Made by a program: the position numbers and the translations under genes. Positions 1-7,614 of a DNA stretch of 40,734 bases are shown one piece after another. The notes beneath the pieces are model-generated. The model ran no database searches and was not told the DNA's origin. It was given only the letters and a program-made list of their open reading frames with translations. The DNA comes from Roseiarcus sp050015575 (GTDB lineage Bacteria; Pseudomonadota; Alphaproteobacteria; Rhizobiales; Beijerinckiaceae): NCBI GenBank assembly GCA_050015575.1, contig JBEKBD010000041.1:1-40734 (forward strand), given 5' to 3'. Position 1 is the stretch's first letter. Every line of letters starts with the position of its first letter.

Positions 1-545
1 TGCGTGCCCGAAACGCCGCCGCCGAGGATGACGACTTCCGCGGCCGGCACCCCCGGTACGCCGCCGAGCAGGACGCCGCGCCCGCCATGCGCCTTTTCCA
101 GCGCATGTGCGCCGACCTGCGGCGCGAGGCGCCCGGCCACTTCCGACATCGGCGTCAGCAAGGGCAGGCCGCCGTGGGGCGAAGTCACCGTCTCATAGGC
201 AATGCAGGTCGCGCCGCTGGCGAGGAGGTCCTTGGTCTGCGCGAGATCGGGCGCGAGATGCAAATACGCATACAAGATTTGGCCGCGGCGAAGCCGCTTG
301 CGCTCAGCGGCGAGCGGCTCCTTGACCTTCACGATCATTTCGGCGCGGGCGAATATTTCCTGCGGCGCGTCGACGAGCGCAGCGCCCGCCGCGATATATT
401 CGCCGTCGGAAAGTCCCGATCCGAGGCCCGCCGACTTTTCCACCAACACCGAATGGCCGTGGTGCGCCAGTTCGGCGACCGAAGCCGGCGTCAGCCCGAC
501 GCGAAATTCATTGTCCTTGATTTCCTTCGGCACACCGATCTGCAT
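1..545 (-). CDS. ald: Alanine dehydrogenase (5' part, runs off the window)
   Basis: NAD-dependent L-alanine dehydrogenase, which interconverts L-alanine and pyruvate plus ammonia. About 181 N-terminal codons are present; the rest lies beyond the left edge. The protein begins MQIGVPKEIKDNEFRVGLTP, the typical start of the alanine dehydrogenase/transhydrogenase N-terminal domain (substrate-binding Arg15 and the KEIKDNE stretch). It continues with VEKSAGLGSGLSD, then KVKEPL near residue 72, and YLHLA near residue 92. The ATG at 545 is preceded by GGAGG about 6 nt upstream. It is divergent from an Lrp/AsnC regulator gene 137 bp away, the usual arrangement for an alanine-responsive regulator controlling ald. 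The shared region 546-682 should hold both promoters, but I could not assign a convincing -35/-10 pair. Confidence 0.93.
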   Translation of the reverse strand, partial: MQIGVPKEIKDNEFRVGLTPASVAELAHHGHSVLVEKSAGLGSGLSDGEYIAAGAALVDAPQEIFARAEMIVKVKEPLAAERKRLRRGQILYAYLHLAPDLAQTKDLLASGATCIAYETVTSPHGGLPLLTPMSEVAGRLAPQVGAHALEKAHGGRGVLLGGVPGVPAAEVVILGGGVSGT

Positions 546-682
546 CGAAACCTCCTGTGATTCCTCCTGCCGCCCGGATGGCGTATAATTCTGCGGCGGC
601 GGAAAAATATCTCTCCCAAATGAGGCCGCCGCGGCCGGCTTCCAGCATGATGTGCGAAAAAGTCCGTGAATCGAGAACGATT

Positions 683-1150
683 ATGCGAACTGACGAAATC
701 GACGATCGCGACCGGGCGATCCTGCGTGAATTGATGCGTGCCGGCCGTCTGACCAACGCCGAGTTGGCCGATCGGGTCCATCTTTCGCAATCGGCGTGCC
801 TTCGGCGAGTCCGCATGCTCGAGGAGGCCGGAATCATCGCGGGCTATGTGATGCTGCTCGATCCCGCCGCCGCGGGCCTTCCCGGCGCCGCTTTCGTTTC
901 GGTGACGCTGGACCAGCAGGGCCGCGCGGCGCTCGATCGATTCGAGCAGGAGGTCCGCCGCCACGCCGAGATCATCGAATGTTATCTTTTGGCCGGGGCC
1001 TCGGACTATCTGTTGCGAATTGCATTTCGCGACGCGAACGACTTCGAGCGCATCCACACCGACATTCTCACTCAATTGCCGGGCGTTTCGCGCGTGCAGT
1101 CGACGATGACGCTGCGCACGGTGAAGAAGACCACCGCCTTGCCGCTGTAA
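683..1150 (+). CDS. Lrp/AsnC-family transcriptional regulator
   Basis: A 155-residue DNA-binding regulator of the feast/famine family. The N-terminal winged helix-turn-helix covers about residues 1-60 (IDDRDRAILRELMRAGR, then NAELADRVHLSQSACLRRV). A C-terminal RAM/Lrp ligand-binding domain covers about residues 65-150 (YLLAGASDYLLRI, then ILTQLPGVSRVQSTMTLR). The start at 683 was chosen because MRTDEIDDRD lines up with the normal Lrp N-terminus; longer in-frame starts at 557, 620 and 650 would add a tail unlike the family. It is divergent from ald, so I infer it senses alanine (or a related amino acid) and activates ald, as in other proteobacteria. No recognisable operator was identified in the shared region. 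Confidence 0.92.
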   Translation: MRTDEIDDRDRAILRELMRAGRLTNAELADRVHLSQSACLRRVRMLEEAGIIAGYVMLLDPAAAGLPGAAFVSVTLDQQGRAALDRFEQEVRRHAEIIECYLLAGASDYLLRIAFRDANDFERIHTDILTQLPGVSRVQSTMTLRTVKKTTALPL

Positions 1151-1192
1151 GGCGCCCGCGCTAGGAGGGACGACGAATCCGAGGATCGCGCC

Positions 1193-1441
1193 ATGACCGA
1201 ATCGCCTGCCGAAATCGCCAAGATGCCGTTCGAGACGGCGCTGGCCGAACTCGAATCGATCGTCGACAAATTGGAGAAGGGCGCCGTCGCGCTGGAAGAT
1301 TCCATCACGCTCTACGAGCGCGGCGAAGCGCTGAAGGCGCATTGCGACCGATTGCTCAAGAACGCCGAAATGCGCATCGAGAAGATCGCGCTTTCCGCCG
1401 ACGGCAAGCCCAAGGGCGTGGGCCCGCTCGACGGCGAGTGA
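1193..1441 (+). CDS. xseB: Exodeoxyribonuclease VII small subunit
   Basis: An 82-residue XseB. It binds the large subunit XseA to form exonuclease VII, which degrades single-stranded DNA into oligonucleotides in the cytoplasm. The family motif FETALAELESIVDKLEKG lies at residues 13-30, followed by ALEDSITLYERGEALKAHC, with the usual short acidic/basic tail. The length is normal for the family (about 75-85). The start ATG at 1193 follows GAGGATCGCGCC, a weak Shine-Dalgarno. xseA is not in the window. It lies 42 bp after the Lrp-type gene and may be co-transcribed with it, though the functions are unrelated. Confidence 0.93.
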   Translation: MTESPAEIAKMPFETALAELESIVDKLEKGAVALEDSITLYERGEALKAHCDRLLKNAEMRIEKIALSADGKPKGVGPLDGE

Positions 1442-1543
1442 GGCCTCGCCGCCCGCCCGCCATCGCGAATCGAAAAAAAGTCGCTAAATATCGTCTTGGA
1501 ATCATGGATATTTTCACCGCCGTGCGTCGTTCGTTAGATTGCG

Positions 1544-1585
1544 TTAACCATATCGGTCGCAAACCGGTTGCGTGACGTTAACCAT
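1544..1585 (+). promoter_or_regulatory. Two TTAACCAT boxes upstream of the parA-like gene (possible CtrA sites)
   Basis: TTAACCAT occurs at 1544-1551 and again at 1578-1585 in the same orientation, 34 bp apart, in the 193-bp gap between xseB and the ParA-like gene. TTAACCAT has been described as a CtrA half-site-type motif in Caulobacter, and CtrA is conserved in Hyphomicrobiales. GAATC (GANTC, the CcrM methylation site) occurs at 1467-1471 and 1499-1503 in the same gap. Assignment to CtrA is inference from the motif alone. Confidence 0.4.
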
Positions 1586-1634
1586 CGTTCCCCGCCGCGA
1601 TTCGCGGCCCGGCGCGACAAAAATGGGGGAGCAC

Positions 1635-2291
1635 ATGCGCGCGATCGCTTTTGTGACTCAAAAAGGCGGGTCGGGGAAAAGCACTTTGGCGTGTTCGCTA
1701 GCGGTGGCAGCGAAGGACGCCGGCGAGCGCGTCTGCGTGATCGACATGGATCCGCAGGCCTCCCTCGTCGGTTGGTCCAAGACTCGCGAATGCGACGACA
1801 TCGCCGTCGTCGCGGCCAACGGCGCGGAATTGCCGGCGCTGCTCGGCGTGTTGGAGAGAAAGGGAACCACGCTGGCCATCATCGACACGCCAGGCACCGA
1901 CGGCGGCGATTCCGCTGTGGCGATGCGTGCGGCCGATCTCAACATCATTCCCTCCCGCCCGAGCATCTTTGATCTATGGGCGAGCGCGCAGACGTGCGCG
2001 GCCTTGAGGGCGACGAACAGCGATTTCGCGTTCATGCTCAACCAGTGCCCGCCGGTCCAACAATCGGCGCGCGTCCAAAACGCCGTCGCCGCGCTCGAGG
2101 AAATTGGCGGTCTCATATCGCCGCTCGTGGCGGCCCGCGTCGACTTTCAGGACGCCGCACGCCACGGTCTGGGCGTGACCGAAATCAACCCCGATGGCAG
2201 CGCCGCGCGGGAAATTCGCGCGCTGTGGGAGTCGCTCAAACGCCGTTTCGCGCGCGGCGAGGCGATAGCGCCGGCCAGCGAAGCGGCGTAA
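1635..2291 (+). CDS. Orphan ParA/MinD-type P-loop ATPase
   Basis: A 218-residue ParA-superfamily ATPase. A deviant Walker A KGGSGKST with the signature lysine is at residues 9-16, a Walker A' DMDPQAS follows, and a Walker B region reads LAIIDTPG. Such proteins form ATP sandwich dimers on DNA or membrane and position plasmids, chromosomes or protein clusters. The start at 1635 has GGGGGA five nt upstream and MRAIAFVTQ is the expected beginning; 1572 and 1623 are alternative in-frame starts with poorer context. There is no parB or partner gene beside it, so it is an orphan. It is shorter than chromosomal ParA (about 260-290) and lacks an N-terminal extension, closer to plasmid-type or cargo-positioning ParA proteins. 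Its cargo cannot be told from the sequence. See the two TTAACCAT boxes upstream. Confidence 0.87.
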   Translation: MRAIAFVTQKGGSGKSTLACSLAVAAKDAGERVCVIDMDPQASLVGWSKTRECDDIAVVAANGAELPALLGVLERKGTTLAIIDTPGTDGGDSAVAMRAADLNIIPSRPSIFDLWASAQTCAALRATNSDFAFMLNQCPPVQQSARVQNAVAALEEIGGLISPLVAARVDFQDAARHGLGVTEINPDGSAAREIRALWESLKRRFARGEAIAPASEAA

Positions 2292-2316
2292 GGCGGCCGA
2301 GGCGGCGCGCCAAACG

Positions 2317-3708
2317 CTAGCCGCCGATGCGCGAACGGATCACTTCGCCGCCGCGCGAGATCGTCAGGTCCCACGCGCGCGCGCGCTGGGCGCTCGCGGA
2401 CTCGAGATCGCGCGTGGTGGCAATCTTTTCGCCATTGACCTCTACGACCACGTCGCCCTTCTGCACGCCGAAGTTGGCGGCCAGCGAACCCTCGGCGACG
2501 TCGGCCACGACGACGCCTTCGCTGACGCCCTCGAGCGACAGTTCCTCGGTAACAGCGGGCGAGACGTTCATGACGAGCGCGCCCTGGAACGGCGATCGGC
2601 TCTTGATCCGGATCGCCTCGCGCGGCGGGTTTTCCGGCGCCGCGGCGAGTTTCATCGAGAGCGCCAGGGACTTGCCGCCGCGCTGAACCGTCAACGCGGC
2701 GACGCCGCCCAAGGGTTTCACGGCGAGGCGGAAGCCGACGCCCTCGGCGTCGTCGACGGACTGGCCGTCGATCGCGGTGATCACATCGCCGCGCTTCAGA
2801 CCCGCCTCCGCCGCCGGGCCGCCTTCGAAGACGCTCGTCGCCAGCGCGCCGGCGGGCCGTTCCAGGCCGATCGAATCGGCGATGTCCTTGGTCACATTTT
2901 GCAGACCGGCGCCGAGCCACGGCCGCTTGACCGTGGCGCCGCCGCGTTTGGCCGCGGCAACGACGCTCTTGACCATGTTGACGGGGATGGCGAAGCCGAT
3001 GCCGATGCTGCCGCCGCTGCGCGAATAAATCGCCGAATTGACGCCGACGAGCCGCCCGTCGAGATCGACCAGCGCGCCGCCGGAATTGCCGGGGTTGATC
3101 GCGGCGTCGGTCTGGATGAAGAAGCCGTAATCGTTGATGCCGATCTGCGTGCGCGCCAGCGCCGAGACAATGCCCTGCGTCACCGTCTGGCCGACGCCGA
3201 AGGGGTTGCCGATCGCCAGAACGAAGTCGCCGACTTCGATCGCGTCGGAATCGCCGAGTTCGAGAACGGGAAAGCGCTCGTCGCTCTGAATTTGCAGCAC
3301 CGCCAGATCCGTGCGCGGATCGCGCAGCACGATCTTGGCCGGGAATTCGCGGCGGTCGGACAACGCCACCTTCACGTCGGTCATGCCCTCGATGACGTGA
3401 TGATTGGTGACGACGAGGCCGCTCGGATCGACGATGACGCCCGAGCCGAGCGATTGGGCGACGCGCGACTCCTGGCCCTGTTGGCCGAAGAACTGGCGGA
3501 AGATCGGGTCGTCGAACAGCGGATTGCGCGCCATCGTCTCGACGCGGGAGGCGTAGACGTTGACCACCGCCGGCCGCACTTTCTTCACCACCGGCGCGAA
3601 GGAAAGCCGAGCTTCGGCGGGGTTTTGCGGGACGGCCTTGTCGACAGTTTGCGCCGCAGCCGCGGCGAAGCCGAGACTGAGGGCGAGGGCGAGGGCGAAA
3701 CGAAGCAA
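2317..3708 (-). CDS. DegP/HtrA-family periplasmic serine protease (Do-like)
   Basis: A 463-residue envelope protease/chaperone for misfolded periplasmic proteins. A hydrophobic signal peptide (LRFALALALSLGFAAAAAQ) opens the protein. The trypsin-like domain carries the triad His104 (VVTNHHVIE), Asp134 (DPRTDLAVL) and Ser209 (NPGNSGGAL), and two PDZ domains follow (about 260-350 and 375-455), ending in EVIRSRIGG. The start is a TTG at 3708, with GGGAGAG upstream and the signal peptide immediately after; an in-frame ATG at 3831 would add 41 residues ahead of the signal peptide and is unlikely. It lies convergent with the ParA-like gene, 25 bp apart. It could equally be called DegQ- or MucD-like; the exact subtype cannot be fixed here. 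Confidence 0.93.
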   Translation of the reverse strand: MLRFALALALSLGFAAAAAQTVDKAVPQNPAEARLSFAPVVKKVRPAVVNVYASRVETMARNPLFDDPIFRQFFGQQGQESRVAQSLGSGVIVDPSGLVVTNHHVIEGMTDVKVALSDRREFPAKIVLRDPRTDLAVLQIQSDERFPVLELGDSDAIEVGDFVLAIGNPFGVGQTVTQGIVSALARTQIGINDYGFFIQTDAAINPGNSGGALVDLDGRLVGVNSAIYSRSGGSIGIGFAIPVNMVKSVVAAAKRGGATVKRPWLGAGLQNVTKDIADSIGLERPAGALATSVFEGGPAAEAGLKRGDVITAIDGQSVDDAEGVGFRLAVKPLGGVAALTVQRGGKSLALSMKLAAAPENPPREAIRIKSRSPFQGALVMNVSPAVTEELSLEGVSEGVVVADVAEGSLAANFGVQKGDVVVEVNGEKIATTRDLESASAQRARAWDLTISRGGEVIRSRIGG

Positions 3709-3888
3709 GGCGGACTCTCCCGGCGAACGATGGGCGCCTCCATATAGGCGCTGCCAGGCGCGCTGCAAAGCGGGCGCGCGGCGCGCGAAATTTGTTCGTG
3801 GCGGCGCTACGCCGGGCGGGCGGCGCCGCAATGTCCTGCCGGCCGGGTCCGATCTTTCGGCGTGGCGTATGATGATGGAGCTTCATCA

Positions 3889-4181
3889 ATGAGTACGGCG
3901 CAAAGCACAGGGGGCGGCGCGAAGCGCGCCGCGCTTGGCGCGCGTCGCGGGCCTGTTCATGCGGGGCGTGGCGCCAGGACGACGCCTTCTACGGCGCGTC
4001 GACCGACACCTCCGCGTTCGACGAATGGAAAGCCGCCGAGCTCGATCGACTCGAAGCCGAGCGTCACAAGCGCGAAGAGGCGCATCGCGAATTCGCCGAA
4101 TTCGTCGACAACCTGCGCAAGTCGAAGGATCGCGAGGAATTCGAGCGCTTCATGAACGCGCGTCATCAGCCGCACGCATGA
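3889..4181 (+). pseudogene. Decayed DUF2852 membrane-protein gene
   Basis: The frame ending at 4181 encodes the conserved C-terminal part of DUF2852 proteins: AFDEWKAAELDRLEAERHK (from about 4014), a charged helix, then KSKDREEFERFM (about 4119-4154). That frame has no ATG, GTG or TTG start before Met at 4152, and it meets a stop at 3873-3875. A plausible N-terminus, MSTAQSTGGGAKRAA, begins at ATG 3889 in a different frame. The hydrophobic transmembrane segment normally found between these two parts is missing in all frames. I read this as a gene with an internal deletion and a frame change; a sequencing or assembly error is the alternative. No function is assigned to DUF2852 with confidence. 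Confidence 0.6.
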
Positions 4182-4190
4182 GCGGCTGGC

Positions 4191-4218
4191 CGCCCTTCGC
4201 CCCTTGAGGGAGAAGGCG
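4191..4218. terminator. Imperfect hairpin between convergent genes
   Basis: An imperfect stem forms from CGC, CTTC and CCCT on the left against AGGG, GAAG and GCG on the right, with a TG loop near 4205. It sits between the DUF2852 remnant (ends 4181) and purB (ends 4224), where a bidirectional terminator would be expected. Neither strand shows a clear U-tract after the stem, so this is a weak call. Confidence 0.3.
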
Positions 4219-4223
4219 CGCCC

Positions 4224-5528
4224 TCACTCCCCGAACACGCGGGCGAAAATCGTATCGACGTGCTCGAGGTGATAGTCGAGGTCGAACAGCGCCTCGAGTT
4301 CGGCGGGCGATAACGCCTTGGCCACGTCCTTGTCCGCCTTCAGCAGGCTCAAGAAGTCGCCCTCGCCGCGCCAGACCGGCATGGCGTTGCGCTGCACCAA
4401 CGCATAGGCGTCCTCGCGCGAGACGCCTTTTTGCGTCAGCGCCAGCAGCACTCGCTGGGAATGGACGAGGCCGCCGAGCCGGTCGAGATTTCGGCGCATC
4501 GCCTCGGGATAGACGAGGAGCTTGTCGACGACTTGGCAAAGCCGCGCCAGCGCGAAATCGAGCGCGATCGTCGCGTCGGGGCCGATCATGCGCTCGACCG
4601 ACGAATGGGATATGTCGCGCTCGTGCCACAGCGCAACGTCTTCGAGCGCCGGCGTCACGGCCGAGCGCACCATCCGCGCGAGGCCCGTCAGGTTCTCGGC
4701 GAGCACCGGGTTGCGCTTGTGCGGCATCGCCGAGGACCCTTTCTGCCCCTCGGAGAAATATTCCTCCGCCTCCAGCACTTCAGTGCGCTGGAGATGACGG
4801 ATTTCGACGGCGAGACGCTCGATCGAGGAGGCGACGACGCCGAGCGCGGCGAAGAACGCGGCGTGGCGGTCGCGCGGAATCACCTGGGTCGAGATCGGCT
4901 CCGGGACGAGACCCATCTTCTCGGCGACGTGCGCCTCGACGCGTGGATCGACGTTGGCGAAGGTGCCGACGGCGCCCGATATCGCGCAGGTCGAGATTTC
5001 CGTCCGCGCCGTGACGAGGCGCGCCCTTGCGCGCGCGAACTCCGCGTAGGCCTGCGCCAATTTGAGCCCGAACGTCGTCGGCTCGGCGTGGATGCCGTGC
5101 GAGCGGCCGATGGTCGGCGTCAGCTTGTGCTCGAATGCCCGCCGCTTCAGCGCCGCGAGCAGGGCGTCGACGTCGGCGATCAGGATGTCGCTGGCGCGCT
5201 GCAGCTGCACGGCGAAGCAGGTGTCGAGAACGTCGGAACTGGTCATGCCCTGATGCACGAAGCGCGAATCCGGGCCGATGAATTCGGCCAGGTGCGTCAG
5301 GAACGCGACGACGTCGTGCTTGGTCACGCGCTCGATCTCGTCAACGCGCGCGACGTCGAAGGTTGCCTTTCCCGCCTTCTTCCAGATCGCCTTGGCGCTC
5401 TCTTTCGGGATGACGCCGATCTCGGCGAGCGCGTCGCAGGCGTGCGCTTCGATCTCGAACCAGATCTTGAAGCGCGCCTGCGGCGCCCAGATCGCGACCA
5501 TTTCGGGGCGGGAATAGCGGGGGATCAT
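4224..5528 (-). CDS. purB: Adenylosuccinate lyase
   Basis: A 434-residue cytoplasmic enzyme acting twice in purine synthesis, on SAICAR and on adenylosuccinate, each time releasing fumarate. It belongs to the fumarase/aspartase superfamily. The signature SSAMPHKRNP is at residues 265-274, in the mobile catalytic-serine loop. TSSDV at 97-100 and GRSHGIHAEP at 141-150 carry the conserved substrate-binding and base histidines. The start at 5528 gives MIPRYSRPEMVAIW, the usual N-terminus; a longer in-frame start at 5591 would add 21 residues with no family match. No clear Shine-Dalgarno is visible before 5528. Length matches the roughly 435-residue bacterial type. Confidence 0.96.
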   Translation of the reverse strand: MIPRYSRPEMVAIWAPQARFKIWFEIEAHACDALAEIGVIPKESAKAIWKKAGKATFDVARVDEIERVTKHDVVAFLTHLAEFIGPDSRFVHQGMTSSDVLDTCFAVQLQRASDILIADVDALLAALKRRAFEHKLTPTIGRSHGIHAEPTTFGLKLAQAYAEFARARARLVTARTEISTCAISGAVGTFANVDPRVEAHVAEKMGLVPEPISTQVIPRDRHAAFFAALGVVASSIERLAVEIRHLQRTEVLEAEEYFSEGQKGSSAMPHKRNPVLAENLTGLARMVRSAVTPALEDVALWHERDISHSSVERMIGPDATIALDFALARLCQVVDKLLVYPEAMRRNLDRLGGLVHSQRVLLALTQKGVSREDAYALVQRNAMPVWRGEGDFLSLLKADKDVAKALSPAELEALFDLDYHLEHVDTIFARVFGE

Positions 5529-5654
5529 GGGGAGCGGGTCCGTTAGAGAGAAGGCAGGACGAGACTGTCGTGTCGATTCAATTCCGCCCATCGCGCCGAG
5601 CGTTCATGCCGTCCCGCCGCCGCGGGCCGTCGATCTTTGCGAAAGCCGAACCGC

Positions 5655-5724
5655 GTGGATGGCCGGGACATAGGGCGCCCGAAAGGACGCCCGTCTTTCG
5701 ACGGGCTATGCCCGGCCGCGACGG
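5655..5724. repeat. REP-like intergenic palindromic element
   Basis: The 352-bp gap between purB and the DadA-like gene (5529-5880) has no convincing gene but holds this structured element. The outer arms are GGCCGGGACATAG (5661-5673) and CTATGCCCGGCC (5706-5717), complementary except for one bulged A. Inside, GCCCGTC (5689-5695) and GACGGGC (5700-5706) form a perfect 7-bp stem with a TTTC loop. GGGCG/CGCCC (5673-5677 and 5688-5692) offers a competing stem. It resembles the short GGCCGGG-type REP/palindromic elements scattered between genes in Hyphomicrobiales. I see only this copy in the window, so the repeat status is inferred. Confidence 0.5.
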
Positions 5725-5880
5725 CGGGGTTGTCGAGAATCGAATTGACTTCGCGGTCTATAGGAACTCGGGCCAAAGATCGAGACCCGTCGTTCCCCTC
5801 GTCTTCACGGCCCATTGCCAGGACGGCCCTGCGCCGGGCAGATAGTCGCCTGAAAGCCGGCAACGAAGGAGAATCGCCGC

Positions 5881-7146
5881 GTGTCTTCGTCGAAAACTGA
5901 TGTCATCGTTTTGGGCGCCGGGATCGTCGGCGTCTCGGCGGCGCTGCACGCTCAGGCGCGCGGCCGCGCCGTTGCGCTCGTCGATCGCCTCGGCGTTGTG
6001 GCGGGCGAGACCAGCTTCGGCAATTCGGGCATCGTGCAGAGCGAGGCGGTCTTCCCTTATATGTTTCCGCGCGCGCCTGCGGAGATCGCGGTCGCCGCGC
6101 TCAATCTCGATCCGCGGGTGCAAATCCGCTACGGCTCCCTGCCCTGGGTCGCGCCGTGGGTGTGGCGCTATTTTCTCGCCTCCTCGCCGAAGGCGCGTCT
6201 GTCGACGGCGCTGGCGATGCGGGGGCTCGTCCTGCGCTGCCTTGCCGAACATCGCGCCATCGCCGAGCCTGCCGGCGCCGGCGCGCTGTTGCGCGAAGGC
6301 GGCTGGATCAAGGTGTTCCGCACTTCGCGCGGCGAGGACCTTGCGCTCGCCGACATCGAGGAGACCAAGCCCTTCGGCATCGGCAGCGCCGCGCTGAATC
6401 GCAACCAGCTCTTCGCGCTCGAGCCGCACTTGAGCGGCGTCGCCAAGGGCGGCGTGCATTTCACCGAATCCCTGTCGACGCCCGATCCCGGGGCGTTGGC
6501 CAACGCCTACGCCGATCTCTTCTTCAAGCGCGGCGGCAGGCTCGTGAAAGGCGACGCGCGCTCGCTGCAGGCCTCCGGCGCTGGGTGGACCGTCGCCACC
6601 GAGGACGGCCCGCTGCACGCCGCCGATGTCGTCGTCGCCCTCGGGGTTTGGACGACGGACGTCACGCGGGCGCTCGGCTATCGCCTGCCGCTCGGCGTCA
6701 AGCGCGGCTATCACATGCACTACGCCGCCAAGGGAGGCGCGACGCTCAATCGGCCGGTGCTCGACCTCGAGAAAGGTTACATCATAGCGCCGACGGCGCG
6801 CGGCCTGCGCCTGACCACCGGCGCGGAATTCGCGCGCCGCGACGATCCGCCGTCGAACGCCCATCTCGATCGTCTCGAGCCGTCCGCGCGCCAATTGTTT
6901 CCGCTCGCCGAGCGGCTCGATCCGCAGCCGTGGCTCGGCAGACGGCCTTGCTTGCCCGACATGGCGCCGGTCATTGGCCCGGCGCCGCGCCACAAGGGCC
7001 TGTGGTTCGACTTCGGCCACCAGCACCTCGGACTGACGCTCGGCCCGGTCAGCGGCCTGTTGCTGGCGCAGATGATGACGGGCGAGACGCCGTTCGTCGA
7101 TTCGAAGCCGTTCGCTGCAGAGCGCTTCGGCCAACCTGCGCCGTAA
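5881..7146 (+). CDS. FAD-dependent oxidoreductase, DadA-like (D-amino acid dehydrogenase family)
   Basis: A 421-residue DAO-fold flavoprotein. The FAD-binding dinucleotide motif VIVLGAGIVGVSAALHA is at residues 8-24, followed by ETSFGNSGIV, the usual DadA/glycine-oxidase-type continuation. GLWFDFGHQHLGLTLGPVSG near residues 377-396 is the typical C-terminal FAD-contact region. DadA oxidises D-amino acids (mainly D-alanine) to the 2-oxo acid and ammonia, passing electrons to the respiratory chain. The GTG start at 5881 has AAGGAG about 8 nt upstream. No alanine racemase gene is adjacent; ald and its regulator lie about 5 kb upstream, so alanine use is plausible, but the substrate is not determined by sequence alone. 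Confidence 0.85.
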   Translation: MSSSKTDVIVLGAGIVGVSAALHAQARGRAVALVDRLGVVAGETSFGNSGIVQSEAVFPYMFPRAPAEIAVAALNLDPRVQIRYGSLPWVAPWVWRYFLASSPKARLSTALAMRGLVLRCLAEHRAIAEPAGAGALLREGGWIKVFRTSRGEDLALADIEETKPFGIGSAALNRNQLFALEPHLSGVAKGGVHFTESLSTPDPGALANAYADLFFKRGGRLVKGDARSLQASGAGWTVATEDGPLHAADVVVALGVWTTDVTRALGYRLPLGVKRGYHMHYAAKGGATLNRPVLDLEKGYIIAPTARGLRLTTGAEFARRDDPPSNAHLDRLEPSARQLFPLAERLDPQPWLGRRPCLPDMAPVIGPAPRHKGLWFDFGHQHLGLTLGPVSGLLLAQMMTGETPFVDSKPFAAERFGQPAP

Positions 7147-7278
7147 CGCCAGCCCCAAAATGACTTGTCGCCGGCTTGCCACTTCCGGCCCGAGCGGCTA
7201 AACGCAGATACGAGATTCACGGCGAAAAGTCGGAGCGCCCGTTAACGGCGAGGCTGTGACGACGGTGGGGAGCTGGAT

Positions 7279-7563
7279 ATGTCGACCTTCGATGCGGTCG
7301 CAGAGATCATTGCAGAGACCTGCAACCTTGAGCGCGACGCGATCAAACCCGAAAGCAACGCCATCAACGACCTCAACATCGACAGCCTCGACTTCCTGGA
7401 CGTAACCTTCGCGATCGACCGCAAGTTCGGGATCAAGTTGCCCGTCGAGCGCTGGACTGAGGAAATTAGCGAAGGCAAGGCCAAAATCGACGACTATTTT
7501 GTGCTCAGCAACCTCGTCCAGGCGATCGACAAGCTCGTAGAGGCCAAAGAGGCATCGGGCTGA
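7279..7563 (+). CDS. acpXL: Acyl carrier protein AcpXL (very-long-chain lipid A acyl carrier)
   Basis: A 94-residue acyl carrier protein. The phosphopantetheine attachment serine is Ser36 in IDSLDFLD, and the protein is longer than the housekeeping AcpP (about 78) in the way typical of AcpXL. AcpXL carries the growing 27-hydroxyoctacosanoate-type chain later transferred to lipid A by LpxXL. It is the first gene of a compact six-gene set running to 12643, all on the plus strand with short gaps or overlaps. The start ATG at 7279 follows GGGGAGCTGGAT. The set is diagnostic for rhizobial-type lipid A and supports the taxonomic placement. Confidence 0.94.
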   Translation: MSTFDAVAEIIAETCNLERDAIKPESNAINDLNIDSLDFLDVTFAIDRKFGIKLPVERWTEEISEGKAKIDDYFVLSNLVQAIDKLVEAKEASG

Positions 7564-7614
7564 CGCCCGCGACCCGGCGCGCCGCGCCGAAAGATCCAGG
7601 GCTGCGGGTGCTCG

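Noticed and set aside
584..589. TATAAT between ald and the Lrp-type gene as a -10 box
   Set aside because: No -35 element at proper spacing on the plus strand; could be fortuitous in the only AT-rich patch of the gap.
2147..3889. A 580-codon minus-strand frame over the DegP-type protease gene
   Set aside because: Composition dominated by arginine, no motif; the adjacent frame holds the protease triad and PDZ domains.
5758..7182. A 474-codon minus-strand open frame opposite the DadA-like gene
   Set aside because: Arginine-rich shadow of a strongly conserved plus-strand gene; long antisense frames are expected in such GC-rich DNA.
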